This document shows, in pieces, positions 38,888 through 48,048 of a stretch of DNA of 53,692 nucleotides. Positions within the stretch are counted from its first letter, which is position 1. The number at the start of each line of letters is the position of its first letter. The notes under the pieces are model-generated. The model ran no database searches and was not told the origin of the DNA. It saw nothing but the letters and a program-made list of their open reading frames with translations. Both the position numbers and the translations under genes were made by a program. The DNA comes from Halothiobacillus sp. 35-54-62 (GTDB lineage: Bacteria > Pseudomonadota > Gammaproteobacteria > Halothiobacillales > Halothiobacillaceae): assembly GCA_002281295.1 (NCBI GenBank), contig NCFS01000007.1:1-53692 (forward strand), read 5' to 3'.

Positions 38888-39352
38888 ATGAATTACTGGC
38901 TTATGAAATGTGAACCCGAACAATTTTCGATTGATGATTTAGCCCGGCAAAAGGTTGAAGGCTGGTATGGCATTCGCAATTATCAGGCGCGCAACATGAT
39001 GCGCGATGCGATGCGGGTGGGCGATCGGGTATTTTTTTATCATTCCAATGTCAAAGTGCCGGGCATCGTGGGGCTGATGACCGTATGCAGCGCCCCCTAC
39101 CCCGATCCCACCCAATTTGTGCCTGAACACAAATATTTTGATGCGAAATCCACCCCCGAGTCACCGCGCTGGGTGCAAGTGGATGTGTGTTACGAGCGGC
39201 ACCTAAACCGCATTATTACCTTAGAAGAGCTTAAAGCCGATACCAGCCTAACGGAGCTTCCCTTGGTACGCCGAGGCAATCGGCTATCTATCATGCCCAT
39301 CAGTGCCGCCGGCTGGGCGGGTATCCTCGCGCGGGAAGCACTCACGCCTTAA
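38888..39352 (+). CDS. EVE-domain protein
   Basis: A 154-aa cytoplasmic protein consisting of one EVE domain, a PUA-like fold that binds modified bases in RNA or DNA. The diagnostic start is MNYWLMKCEPEQFSIDDL. Then come WYGIRNYQARNMMRD, VGDRVFFYHSNVKVPGIVG, DPTQFVP, YFDAKST, WVQVDVCYER and LPLVRRGNRLSIMPIS. The ribosome site AAGGAA precedes the ATG by about 8 nt. It follows fau by 29 nt, probably in one transcript. The precise ligand is unknown. Confidence 0.93.
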   Translation: MNYWLMKCEPEQFSIDDLARQKVEGWYGIRNYQARNMMRDAMRVGDRVFFYHSNVKVPGIVGLMTVCSAPYPDPTQFVPEHKYFDAKSTPESPRWVQVDVCYERHLNRIITLEELKADTSLTELPLVRRGNRLSIMPISAAGWAGILAREALTP

Positions 39353-39591
39353 TCCGTTCAGGCACGCCGGTTATCCCCAACCACCCGCGTTATTTTTACC
39401 GCGTTAAATAGCACAGCCACCCAAGTGTGCCGAGCGATCACGCAAAACGCGCCAAAAAATATAAATCAATAAAAACAACACGTTGAATTATTAAAAATAA
39501 GCACAATCTCAAGCTGTGGTTTTTTTAGCCACCCCGTTAAGTGATTGATCTCACACCGACCCTAAGTGATTGCCTTAAAGCACCCACAGGA

Positions 39592-39614
39592 TTATCCACA
39601 GATTTTGTGGATAA
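39592..39614. promoter_or_regulatory. Inverted pair of perfect DnaA boxes
   Basis: TTATCCACA is followed after five bases by its reverse complement TGTGGATAA. The 9-mers equal the strongest E. coli DnaA box. The head-to-head pairing could allow two DnaA molecules to bind cooperatively. The same bases could also form a hairpin. Confidence 0.8.
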
Positions 39615-39788
39615 TTGAGCCCGCCTTGCAGCGGCCACCCTAAGCCTTTGATCACTCAAATACTTGAAAAAGCCCAGCGGCACGCATAACCGCCAAAAGA
39701 ATACAGCCCCCAAGTTATCCACAATGCGGGTGGAACAACCTAGCGCCTTATCACGATGCCACAAGGCAGACAAGCACGGCGGGCAACA

Positions 39789-39837
39789 GTTTTAATCTTT
39801 TTTTAAAAACCTATTTTTAACATAAGGTTAAAAAATG
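39789..39837. other. AT-rich candidate DNA-unwinding element
   Basis: About 49 bp made almost only of A and T, including TTTTAATCTTTTTTTAAAAA-type sequence and TATTTTTAACATAAGG. It contains ATCTTTTTTT, similar to the ATCT-N-TT-N-TTTT 13-mers of enterobacterial oriC. It lies between the third perfect DnaA box and the last two degenerate boxes. Confidence 0.5.
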
Positions 39838-39964
39838 GCCGCCCCTTAATTCAGATGCATGATGCTTTTTTAAGCATCGGCATCAAGCCCTTGATTTTGC
39901 AAGTGCGCGCCGCCTTGAACGCAATTAATCCCCGAAGTTATCCCCAGTTTTTGTGGGTAACGGT

Positions 39965-41488
39965 TCAGGCAAGAAAAAGGTCATATACGGGGTTATCGCT
40001 CTCATCCCAAAAGGGGTACGCGAGTTGCTTTAAATAAGAATTAAAAGCCACGCGATCGGCTTTAGGCACCTGCACCCCCACCAGCACCCGGCCATAATCG
40101 GCGCCATGATTACGATAATGAAACAGGCTGATATTCCAACGGGCACCCAAATGGGTTAAAAATTTAAGCAAAGCGCCCGGGCGCTCAGGGAATTCAAACC
40201 GATATAACCGCTCATCGGCCAGCAGCCGCGCGTGGCCGCCCACCATATGCCGCGCGTGCAATTTGGCCATTTCGTTATCGGTTAAATCGATCACCGGAAA
40301 CTTGGCATGGCTTAAATGGTTAAATATCGCAGCGCGATCGCTCGGCGCATCTAAACGAATCCCGACAAAAATGTGGGCGCGGGTTTGATCGGCATAACGG
40401 TAATTAAATTCCGTAATTTGTCGCCGCCCTAAAAGCTCGCAAAAGGCACAAAAACTCCCCGGGCGCTCGGGGATGGTTACAGCAAACAACGCCTCGCGCT
40501 GCTCCCCAATATCGGCGCGTTCGGCCACAAACCGCAGCCGATCAAAATTCATATTGGCGCCCGAGGCAATCGCAATTAGGGTTTTATCTTTCAAATTATG
40601 CTGTTTAACGTATTTCTTAAGCCCCGCCAGCGCCAAAGCACCCGCCGCCTCATTAATGCTGCGGGTATCATCGAACATATCTTTAATGGCCGCTGTCATC
40701 GCATCCGTATCAACCGTAATCACCTCATCCACCGCCAATTGCGCCACGGCAAACGGATACGCACCGGCCTGTTTTACCGCCACGCCATCGGCAAATAGCC
40801 CGACGTGATCCAGCACCACGCGCGCACCGGCCGCCAGTGCCGCTGCCATGCAGGCCGCATCATCGGGCTCTACGCCAATAATTTTAATCTCAGGGCGCAG
40901 CGATTTAACATAAGCAGCCACGCCCGCAATTAACCCGCCCCCACCAACGGGAACAAAAATCGCATCAATGGGATCGGGGTGGTGCCGTAAAATTTCAGCG
41001 CCAATGGTGCCTTGGCCCGCAATAATATCGGGGTGATCGTAGGGGGGGATAAATACCCAGCCTTCACGCGCAACTAAGGCTTGGGCATGATTGAACGCTT
41101 CATCAAACGTATCGCCGTGCAAAATCGCGCGCGCGCCCCGCCGCCTTACCGCATCCACTTTAATCGCAGGCGTGGTAACCGGCATCACAATCACTGCGGT
41201 CACCCCTAGGCGCTCGGCCGCCAAAGCCACGCCTTGGGCATGATTACCCGCCGAGGCCGTGATAACCCCCTGGCCGAGCGCGCCCTCTGTCATCAGCCGA
41301 TGCATCATGTTGTAGGCACCGCGCAATTTAAAAGAAAATACGGGCTGGGTATCTTCCCGTTTAAGCAGCACACGATTGCCCAAACGCTCCGATAACAACA
41401 CGGCCGGCGTGAGCGGCGAATCAATGGCCACGTCGTACACGCGGGCGGTTAAAATCCGGTGCAGGTAATCCTGTAATAATGCGGACAA
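39965..41488 (-). CDS. ilvA: Threonine ammonia-lyase (biosynthetic threonine deaminase)
   Basis: A PLP enzyme that turns threonine into 2-oxobutanoate, the committed step of isoleucine synthesis, inhibited by isoleucine. The 507-aa length matches the long biosynthetic form. The PLP Lys54 lies in VFSFKLRGAYNMM. The catalytic domain also shows ITASAGNHAQGVALAA and VPVGGGGLIAGVAAYVK. Two C-terminal ACT-like regulatory repeats begin at about residues 330 and 425 (VTIPERPGSFCAFCELLG; RFEFPERPGALLKFLTHLG). The gene ends just beside the DnaA-box region and diverges from rpiA. Confidence 0.96.
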   Translation of the reverse strand: MSALLQDYLHRILTARVYDVAIDSPLTPAVLLSERLGNRVLLKREDTQPVFSFKLRGAYNMMHRLMTEGALGQGVITASAGNHAQGVALAAERLGVTAVIVMPVTTPAIKVDAVRRRGARAILHGDTFDEAFNHAQALVAREGWVFIPPYDHPDIIAGQGTIGAEILRHHPDPIDAIFVPVGGGGLIAGVAAYVKSLRPEIKIIGVEPDDAACMAAALAAGARVVLDHVGLFADGVAVKQAGAYPFAVAQLAVDEVITVDTDAMTAAIKDMFDDTRSINEAAGALALAGLKKYVKQHNLKDKTLIAIASGANMNFDRLRFVAERADIGEQREALFAVTIPERPGSFCAFCELLGRRQITEFNYRYADQTRAHIFVGIRLDAPSDRAAIFNHLSHAKFPVIDLTDNEMAKLHARHMVGGHARLLADERLYRFEFPERPGALLKFLTHLGARWNISLFHYRNHGADYGRVLVGVQVPKADRVAFNSYLKQLAYPFWDESDNPVYDLFLA

Positions 41489-41586
41489 AGCCAGCTCCTA
41501 ATTAAGAGTTCAAACAAGGCATAAAAAAGGCACACACAGGGATGCACGAAAATAACTATCATGCCAGAATGTTACGTTATTCGGCA

Positions 41587-41602
41587 CGCGTGTTACCACG
41601 CG
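41587..41602. promoter_or_regulatory. Short inverted repeat in the ilvA-rpiA divergent region
   Basis: CGCGTG and CACGCG form a perfect 6-bp inverted repeat around TTAC, between the divergent ilvA and rpiA genes and 38 nt upstream of the rpiA start. It could be an operator half-site pair or chance; no regulator can be named. Confidence 0.25.
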
Positions 41603-41639
41603 GCTTAACGCAACACCTAGCCACTCAGGAAATACCCGC

Positions 41640-42302
41640 ATGACCCCACAAGATCAACTCAAACAACAAGCCGCCATCAAAGCCCTCGAATATGTAGAAA
41701 CCGGCAGTATTGTGGGCGTGGGCACCGGCTCTACCGTCAATTTCTTTATTGATGCGCTGGCCACCATCAAGCACAAAATTGAAGGCGCCGTTTCAAGCTC
41801 TGAAGCCAGCACCAAGCGCCTGCGCGCCCACGGCATTGATGTGCTGGATTTAAACGGCGTAAGCAATCTGCCCGTGTATGTGGATGGCGCCGATGAAACC
41901 AACCAGCATTTGCAGCTCATTAAAGGCGGCGGCGGCGCGCTTACCCGTGAAAAAATTATTGCCCACTTAGCAAAAACCTTTGTGTGCGTGGTCGATGAAA
42001 CCAAGCTCGTGCCGCGTTTGGGTACATTCCCCTTACCCATTGAGGTAATCCCCATGGCGCGCAGCATGATCGCCCGCGAAATTGTTAAACGCGGCGGCCA
42101 GCCGGTGTATCGCGATGGTTATGTGACCGATAACGGCAATCAAATTCTGGATATTCACAACATGGATATTATGGAACCGGCCAAATTAGAGGACGAGCTC
42201 AACAACATTCCCGGCATTGTCACCGTGGGTTTATTTGCCTTGCGCCCGGCCGATATTTTAATTTTGGCCACCGCCAATGGCGTTAAAACGTTAAAAATAT
42301 AG
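41640..42302 (+). CDS. rpiA: Ribose-5-phosphate isomerase A
   Basis: It interconverts ribose 5-phosphate and ribulose 5-phosphate in the pentose phosphate pathway. The 220-aa protein has [35 protein letters not shown] (catalytic Asp/Glu region), [12 protein letters not shown] and VVDETKLV. An AGGAAA ribosome site precedes the ATG. Its stop codon shares a base with the GTG start of aroE, so the two are coupled. ilvA lies divergently upstream, the ilvA-rpiA order seen in many proteobacteria. Confidence 0.97.
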   Translation: MTPQDQLKQQAAIKALEYVETGSIVGVGTGSTVNFFIDALATIKHKIEGAVSSSEASTKRLRAHGIDVLDLNGVSNLPVYVDGADETNQHLQLIKGGGGALTREKIIAHLAKTFVCVVDETKLVPRLGTFPLPIEVIPMARSMIAREIVKRGGQPVYRDGYVTDNGNQILDIHNMDIMEPAKLEDELNNIPGIVTVGLFALRPADILILATANGVKTLKI

Positions 42303-43168
42303 TGTTAACGAACGCATTAAACCACCCCCATAGCCACTATGGGGTTATTGGCAACCCGATTGGCCACAGCCGCTCGCCGTTAATTCATCAGGCGTTTGCC
42401 GCGCAAACCGGCCTATCATTAATCTACACAGCCATTTTGGCGCCCCTAGACGGGTTTGAGGCCACCGTAGCCGCCTTTCGGCAAGAAGGCGGGCGCGGCC
42501 TGAATGTGACCGTGCCCTTCAAGGCGCAAGCCTTTGCCCTCTGCCACACGCTCAGTGAACGGGCGGCGCGGGCGGGCGCGGTGAACACCCTGATTTTTCC
42601 ACCTAATCCCCAAGGTGATGATATCCAGGGTGAAATCCAAGGCGATAACACCGATGGGGTCGGTTTGCTGCAAGATTTTGCGTTTCAGGGCATAAAACTC
42701 TTGGGGAAAAAAGTTTTGCTCCTTGGGGCCGGTGGGGCGAGTCGAGGGGTTTTAGCGCCGCTCTTGGCCGAACAGCCTGCCCAATTACGCATCGCTAATC
42801 GGCGCGAAAAAACTGCCCAAGCGCTGATCGCTGATTTTGCCGATTTAGCCGATAAAACCGCATTCACCGCCTGCGCGCTTGATACCATCCCCGCCGAACC
42901 CTTTGATGTGATTATTAATGCCACCTCAGCGGGTTTGAGTGATACCGAACTCCCCCTGCCCGAGGCGCTGATTCACGCCGATACCGTGGTGTATGACATG
43001 GCCTATGGCCACGAGCCCACCGTGTTTATGCGCTGGGGCCAAGCGCGGGGCGCGCAGGCGTTTGATGGTTTAGGCATGTTGGTTGAGCAAGCCGCGCAGA
43101 GTTTTTATCTGTGGCACGGGATTTGCCCCGATACCCGCCCCGTGCGGGATTTATTGCGTGCGACTTAA
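42302..43168 (+). CDS. aroE: Shikimate dehydrogenase (NADP)
   Basis: It reduces 3-dehydroshikimate to shikimate, the fourth step of the shikimate pathway begun by aroG in this window. The 288-aa protein has the substrate motif GNPIGHSRSPLIHQAFA, NVTVPFK with the catalytic Lys, GDNTDGVGLLQDF, and the NADP-binding GAGGASRGVLAPLL. It also shows NATSAGLSD and FDGLGMLVEQAAQSF. A short insert with DDIQGEIQGD precedes GDNTDG and contains a near-repeat. The GTG start overlaps the rpiA stop by one base. Confidence 0.96.
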   Translation: MLTNALNHPHSHYGVIGNPIGHSRSPLIHQAFAAQTGLSLIYTAILAPLDGFEATVAAFRQEGGRGLNVTVPFKAQAFALCHTLSERAARAGAVNTLIFPPNPQGDDIQGEIQGDNTDGVGLLQDFAFQGIKLLGKKVLLLGAGGASRGVLAPLLAEQPAQLRIANRREKTAQALIADFADLADKTAFTACALDTIPAEPFDVIINATSAGLSDTELPLPEALIHADTVVYDMAYGHEPTVFMRWGQARGAQAFDGLGMLVEQAAQSFYLWHGICPDTRPVRDLLRAT

Positions 43169-43288
43169 ATCATGCCCGTTCATCATGCCCGCGCATCATC
43201 TCCGGGCATTAGGCGAATGTCGCCCCTGCCCCAAGGGCGTTATCAATGCTAATCTGTGCACACTCAGGAGACAGAGGATGTCCACCGC

Positions 43289-46244
43289 ATGAATCAAATC
43301 CATAAAAACGCGGTTTTTTCTCGCTATATTTGGCTGATTTTCCTGCTTTATGGCATTTTGGCTGCGGCATTTGTGGTTTATGTGGGCGCCGAAAAATCCA
43401 TCGATCAGGCAAATGAACACCGCTTACTATCAGTGCAGTTGGCCGAACAGCTTGAACAATCCTCCGATAATTTAACCCGTATGGCACGGGCATACACCAG
43501 TACGGGCAAGCCGATATTCAAACAAAATTATGAAGAAATTTTAGACACACGGGAGGGCAAAGCCGCCCCTTTTGCTGATTCCGATCAAGACTACGGGGAT
43601 CTATGGCTTAAAGATGGCACCGCACAACGCCCCTCAACACAGCCCAAAAGCCTTGCTGGCGAACAAAAAAAAGCCCTGCTCGATCAAATGCGGGCAGCGC
43701 ACTACACCGCGCAAGAGCTCGCCCTTTTAACCCAATCCAAGCAAGCATCCGATGCGCTCACCCAGCTTGAACATCGCGCCATGGCGATGGTTGAGCAAAG
43801 CCCAGCCACCGATGCCGCCGCCCATCTTGCCGCCATTGAGTTACTTCAAAGCCCTGCGTATTACCAAGCCAAAGCCAAAATCATGGCGCCAATTCATGAA
43901 GCAACCGAATTGGTATTAGCCCGCACCACACAGCGCGTACAGGCAGCCACGCAAACGGCGCTGCAATTGCGCTGGCTGTTTATTATTCTTGGGGTGGTGT
44001 TGGTTGCACTTTGGCTGCGCGCTTATCAAATTTTAGAGCGCATCTTGGGCGATAAATTAGATGTTATTTATCAAACAATTAGCAAAATTGGTGCGGGCGA
44101 TTTTAGCACCCGCATCACCATAAAAAAATCCCAACACAACAGCGTGCTCGATTGGCTGAGCCGCACCCAAGATTGCCTCGCTGCACTCAATGAAACCCGC
44201 GCCCTGCAAACCGCGAAAATTCAGCGTATGACCCGACTCTATGCCGCATTAAGCCAATGCAACCAAGCGATTGTGCGCTGCACCAATCAAGACGAGCTCT
44301 TCGCGCAAATTTGCCTTGATGCCGTGCGTTTTGGCGGCATGAAGATGGCGTGGATCGGCCGGATAGACCCCGAATCAGGGCAAGTCAAACCGCTTGCCTG
44401 CCATGGGGATAGCTTAGATTATGTCGAGGGTATCGAGGTATCCATCGACCCGAACAAACCCAGCGGCAATGGGCCGATGAGCCCGCGCAAAACCTGCTGA
44501 CCGAAATGGCGATGGACATCAGCTTTGCGCTCGATAACTTTGCCCACGAAGCGACACGCCAAAAAAACGAGCAAGCGCGTGAAGCCGCGCTCAACCGGCT
44601 AGAAAAAGTCACGAGCCACGTGCCCGGCCTTGTCTACGAGTTCAGGCTAAATCCCGATGGCAGCTCGTGCTTCCCGTTTGCCAGCCAAGGGGCGACACGG
44701 ATTTATCATGTCAACCCCAGAGACATCGAGCACGATGCCAGCGCCGTCTATCAACGCATCCACCCCGATGATTTAGCGGGGGTGACCGCCTCAATTCAAA
44801 AATCGGCCACCGCGTTAAGCCCTTGGCGGCATGAATACCGCGTGCTCAATCCCTGGGGCAAGCCCTACCCGAGCGCGAGCCCAATGGCGCCACCCTTTGG
44901 ACGGGGTTTATTACCGATATTTCTCAACAAAAAGAAACCGAAGCCCGAATCGCGCATTTAGCTCATTTTGATGCCTTAACCGGGTTACCCAATCGCGTGT
45001 TGCTGCTAGAGCATTTTGACTACGCACTCATGAGTGCCGAGCGCGACAGAACCCAGTTGTGCTTAATGTTTATTGATCTTGACCACTTTAAAAACATTAA
45101 TGATGTGCTGGGGCATAGCACCGGCGATGAGCTGTTAATTGGCGTGGCCAACCGGTTTTTAACCCTGCTGCGGCCGCAAGATACGCTCTCTCGGCAAGGG
45201 GGCGATGAGTTCGCCTTGCTCGTGCCCAATTGTGAGGCAGATTCTGCCACTCGGCTGGCCAACCGATTAATCCAAGCATTTAATTTGCCCTTTGAAATTG
45301 CCAATCAAGAGCTCACCATCACGCTTTCCATCGGCATTAGCGTACACCCCGAGGATGGTCGAGATTTTGATAGCCTATCCAAACAAGCCGATATTGCGCT
45401 GTATCGCGCTAAAGAAGCTGGGCGCAATGGCTATCGATTTTTTACAAGTGAAATGCAAACGCACTCAAACCGCGTGATGCAAATCGATTCAGCCCTGCGC
45501 AAAGCACTGGCAAATGAGCAATTGCAGTTGGTTTATCAGCCACAAATTGATCTCAAAACCCAAAAAATTGTGGGCGCGGAGGCTTTGCTGCGCTGGTATC
45601 ACCCTGAATTAGGCCAAGTTTCACCGGCTGAATTTATCCCCATTGCTGAAGAAAACGGGCTGATTCTAACTTTGGGCGACTGGGTGTTGCGCACCGCACT
45701 CACCACGGCCAAACCTTGGCTCGCAATAGCTGATGCGGACTTTTTAATTGCCGTAAATCTCTCTGCCCTGCAATTTCGGCAAGCGGGTTTGGCTGATTGT
45801 GTGCTGGCCACGCTAAAAGATCGGGATTTTCCGCCACAAAATCTTGAGCTGGAGCTTACCGAGCGCTCCACCATGGAAAATCCTGAATCGGCCATTGCCA
45901 TGATTAACACCTTAAATCAATTTGGCATTAAGTTTTCTATTGATGATTTTGGTACGGGTTATTCATCATTAAGTTACTTAAAGCGATTTAAGCTTTATAA
46001 ACTTAAAATAGATCAATCTTTTGTCCGCGATATGACCGAAGACCCAGAAGACCACGCCATTGTGCGCACCATTATCACCATGGCACAAAGTTTAGGGCTT
46101 ATTACCATTGCCGAAGGCGTTGAAACCAAGGCGCAGTGCGATCTTCTCTTTGAGCTGGGGTGCAATGAATCCCAAGGCTATTTTACGGGCAAACCCATGC
46201 CCGCCGAAGAATTTACCCAATTACTTAAATTGCAGAACCCTTAG
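43289..46244 (+). pseudogene. GGDEF/EAL cyclic-di-GMP protein with sensor domains, twice disrupted
   Basis: An ancestral membrane-bound sensor with GAF, PAS, GGDEF and EAL domains is spread over three frames. Piece 1 (43289-44500) has two membrane helices (about residues 13-33 and 225-245) flanking a periplasmic domain, then a HAMP-like linker and the start of a GAF domain (CLDAVRFGGMKMAWIGRID). It breaks after PSGNGP. Piece 2 (about 44476-44961) resumes at EPAQNLLTEMAMDISFALDNF, the end of a GAF domain, and continues through a PAS domain (FPFASQGATRIYHV, WRHEYRVL). Piece 3 (about 44870-46244) carries TGFITDIS and a GGDEF domain with GGDEFALLVP. It ends with an EAL domain (GAEALLRWYHPELG, IDDFGTGYSSLSYLKRF). 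The first lesion removes roughly 60 codons of GAF; the second is a frameshift with a small loss. GGDEF and EAL motifs remain intact. Confidence 0.85.
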
Positions 46245-46276
46245 GCGAATTTATTTTTCTATTCATTTAAGCAATT

Positions 46277-46304
46277 AAAACCCCCTTAAATAAAGGGGGT
46301 TTTA
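46277..46304. terminator. Bidirectional rho-independent terminator
   Basis: The inverted repeat CCCCCTT with AAGGGGG around a short AT loop is flanked by A-run and T-run. It separates the plus-strand GGDEF/EAL gene from the convergent HiPIP gene. Confidence 0.85.
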
Positions 46305-46369
46305 TATGATTGATAACAAGCAAGTTAAATTCATGGCAAGCGCCCGTCGGGCAATGCCAATTAAAACGC

Positions 46370-46726
46370 TTAACTCATTTTAACAAATGAAGTGCACCAG
46401 CCCTTCGCCGCCACATCTTTGCCTGGGAATACGGCACAAGGCCCCCACGCTGCTTTGCGATCACCTTGATACAGCGCGCAGCCATCGCAAGCACTGCCTG
46501 CTTGGAACGCCGTATTTTTCGTCGTAGCCGCATCTTCGACATAAGAAAGCGCCACCGCTGTCGGATCAGTCGGGGATAAATGCGGCAAATCGGCAGCATT
46601 TGCCATGCGAGCCAAACCTAAGCTCGCCAAGGGGATAAGCGCTGCTGAAACCGCCACCGTGCTTAAAAAATGTCGGCGGGCGGGTTGCATGGTCTCAGTG
46701 GCGGGGGTTTGAATGTTTTTAGTCAT
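46370..46726 (-). CDS. High-potential iron-sulfur protein (HiPIP), Tat-exported
   Basis: A small periplasmic electron carrier with one [4Fe-4S] cluster working at high potential, typical of purple sulfur and other sulfur or iron oxidisers. The 118-aa precursor has a twin-arginine signal (RRHFLSTVAVSAALIPLASL) cleaved after about residue 45. The four cluster cysteines are Cys80, Cys83, Cys97 and Cys111, in CDGC, WGPC and AKGWC. The ATG at 46726 has an AGAGG ribosome site; an in-frame ATG 21 codons earlier does not. It is monocistronic with a terminator downstream. Its redox partner is unknown; the di-heme peroxidase at 36.5 kb is a possible acceptor only by inference. Confidence 0.93.
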   Translation of the reverse strand: MTKNIQTPATETMQPARRHFLSTVAVSAALIPLASLGLARMANAADLPHLSPTDPTAVALSYVEDAATTKNTAFQAGSACDGCALYQGDRKAAWGPCAVFPGKDVAAKGWCTSFVKMS

Positions 46727-46888
46727 GGTAGGCCTCTTTTGCCTGTTGAACGGATCCCGATAATAGTTTGCCTTGCTTATTTTTTCCACCTAAATTAGTT
46801 AATGCAAATTTAAGACTTTAATTGAAGCTGGGTCGAGGTTACGAGATCGTAATTCATCGCCAAGCAAATTAATGGCACATTAAATGAT

Positions 46889-48046
46889 ATGAACGACTCA
46901 AACCACCCCGTTGATCCACCGCTGCACCTGCGCACCCCGAGATTTAACCAAGCTATGTACCTAGTTAGGTGCACTCTGCTCGCTTGGCTTGCTTTTAGTG
47001 GCACTACCGGCGCAATGGCCGCAACAGAGCCCGCGTTAACACCAGATGCCACCGCCTTGCAGGGGTGCATAACGACTCAAATGACCCCGCAGCAAACATC
47101 TATCGTAGGATTTGGGCACATCGAAGCCAGCATACCGGGGGTGTTACGCGCTAATGAGCCGGGGCAAATCGCCTATTTATCGTTAACCCTAGGCCAAGTG
47201 GTGCCCGCAGGCATGGTGGTAGGGCAATTAGCGGGATCTAATTTTAAAGCACTTTGGCAACAGCAAAAAGCCGAGGTTGTGCAAGCCATGGCCAATGAAA
47301 AAACGGCGATGCAGTTAGTACGCATAGCGCAAAAAACGCTGAAAGATCAGATAAGTACCCAGCAAACCTTAGTTTTGGCCGAACAAAATTTAGCGCAGGC
47401 ACAAGCACAATTACGCATCAAAAAGGCGCAACAACGCGCGCTTGAACAAGGGGCGATACTGCGCGCACCCACCGGCGGGATTGTGACGCGTATCGAACAA
47501 AGCACGGGCAGCTTTGTGCAAACCGGTATGGCTATCGCGCAGATAACGCCCACCAGCCAAGGGCTGCTGCGGGCGCAGTTTTTCCCAACGCAATCGGCGC
47601 CTCTGGCGCTAAGCCAAATCAAACCCGGGTTGCGCGGATTTTTTACCCCCCTTGATTCGCTTCATAAAGTGGCGGTTCGCGTGGTTAGCATCCTGCCAAA
47701 AGATGCGCGCAATGGCGCGTTACCGGTCATTTTAGAACCCTTGGCATTACCGCCCCCAGCCAGCAACCGCTGGCAATTAGGGCAAACAGGCCAAGTGTAC
47801 TTGGTGGGCGCCCCATTTTCTGCGGTCTTGGTGCCCACCCGCGCGCTAATACTCGACCAAGGCCAATGGTGGGTATTGGTTAAAAAACCCGCAGGCTGGG
47901 CGCGCCAAATCGTGCGCATTGGGGCAAGCACCGGCGAAAACACGGTGGTGACATCAGGGCTTAAAGCGGGCACCGTGGTGTTAGTTGAGCAAACTTATCT
48001 CGAATTTCACCGCAATTTTGCCACGCGTTATCAGCAACCCGATTAA
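46889..48046 (+). CDS. RND efflux membrane-fusion (periplasmic adaptor) protein
   Basis: A 385-aa periplasmic adaptor that joins an RND pump to an outer-membrane channel. An N-terminal signal (MYLVRCTLLAWLAFSGTTGAM, about residues 23-43) is followed by a lipoyl half (GQIAYLSLTLGQVVPAGMVV). A helical hairpin (QQQKAEVVQAMANEKTAMQL to AQAQLRIKKAQQRAL) leads to the second lipoyl half (AILRAPTGGIVTRIEQ) and beta-barrel domains. The start could also be the Met at residue 23. It lies 2 nt before the pump gene, so the pair is an operon. No TolC-type gene is in the window. Substrate unknown. Confidence 0.9.
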   Translation: MNDSNHPVDPPLHLRTPRFNQAMYLVRCTLLAWLAFSGTTGAMAATEPALTPDATALQGCITTQMTPQQTSIVGFGHIEASIPGVLRANEPGQIAYLSLTLGQVVPAGMVVGQLAGSNFKALWQQQKAEVVQAMANEKTAMQLVRIAQKTLKDQISTQQTLVLAEQNLAQAQAQLRIKKAQQRALEQGAILRAPTGGIVTRIEQSTGSFVQTGMAIAQITPTSQGLLRAQFFPTQSAPLALSQIKPGLRGFFTPLDSLHKVAVRVVSILPKDARNGALPVILEPLALPPPASNRWQLGQTGQVYLVGAPFSAVLVPTRALILDQGQWWVLVKKPAGWARQIVRIGASTGENTVVTSGLKAGTVVLVEQTYLEFHRNFATRYQQPD

Positions 48047-48048
48047 GC

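Larger units (their letters stand above)
39353..39964. other. Origin-like non-coding region with DnaA-box cluster
   Basis: 612 bp lie between the convergent EVE gene and ilvA with no recognisable gene. Perfect DnaA boxes TTATCCACA are at 39592-39600 (+), 39606-39614 (-) and 39715-39723 (+); the first two form an inverted pair 5 bp apart. One-mismatch boxes are at 39371-39379 (TTATCCCCA, +), 39938-39946 (TTATCCCCA, +) and 39952-39960 (TTACCCACA, -). An AT-rich stretch at about 39790-39836 contains AATCTTTTTTT, close to the oriC 13-mer pattern. A hairpin (GATGCTT with AAGCATC, 39861-39878) follows. A few GATC sites are present. Candidate roles are chromosomal origin, auxiliary origin or DnaA-titration site. 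No usual origin genes are near. Confidence 0.65.

Noticed and set aside
39537-39773. Minus-strand 78-codon frame inside the DnaA-box region
   Set aside because: No ribosome site and no family similarity. The frame runs through perfect DnaA boxes, so non-coding function explains the region better.
39855-40037. Plus-strand 60-codon frame reaching into ilvA
   Set aside because: It overlaps the ilvA 3' end antisense and has no coding features.
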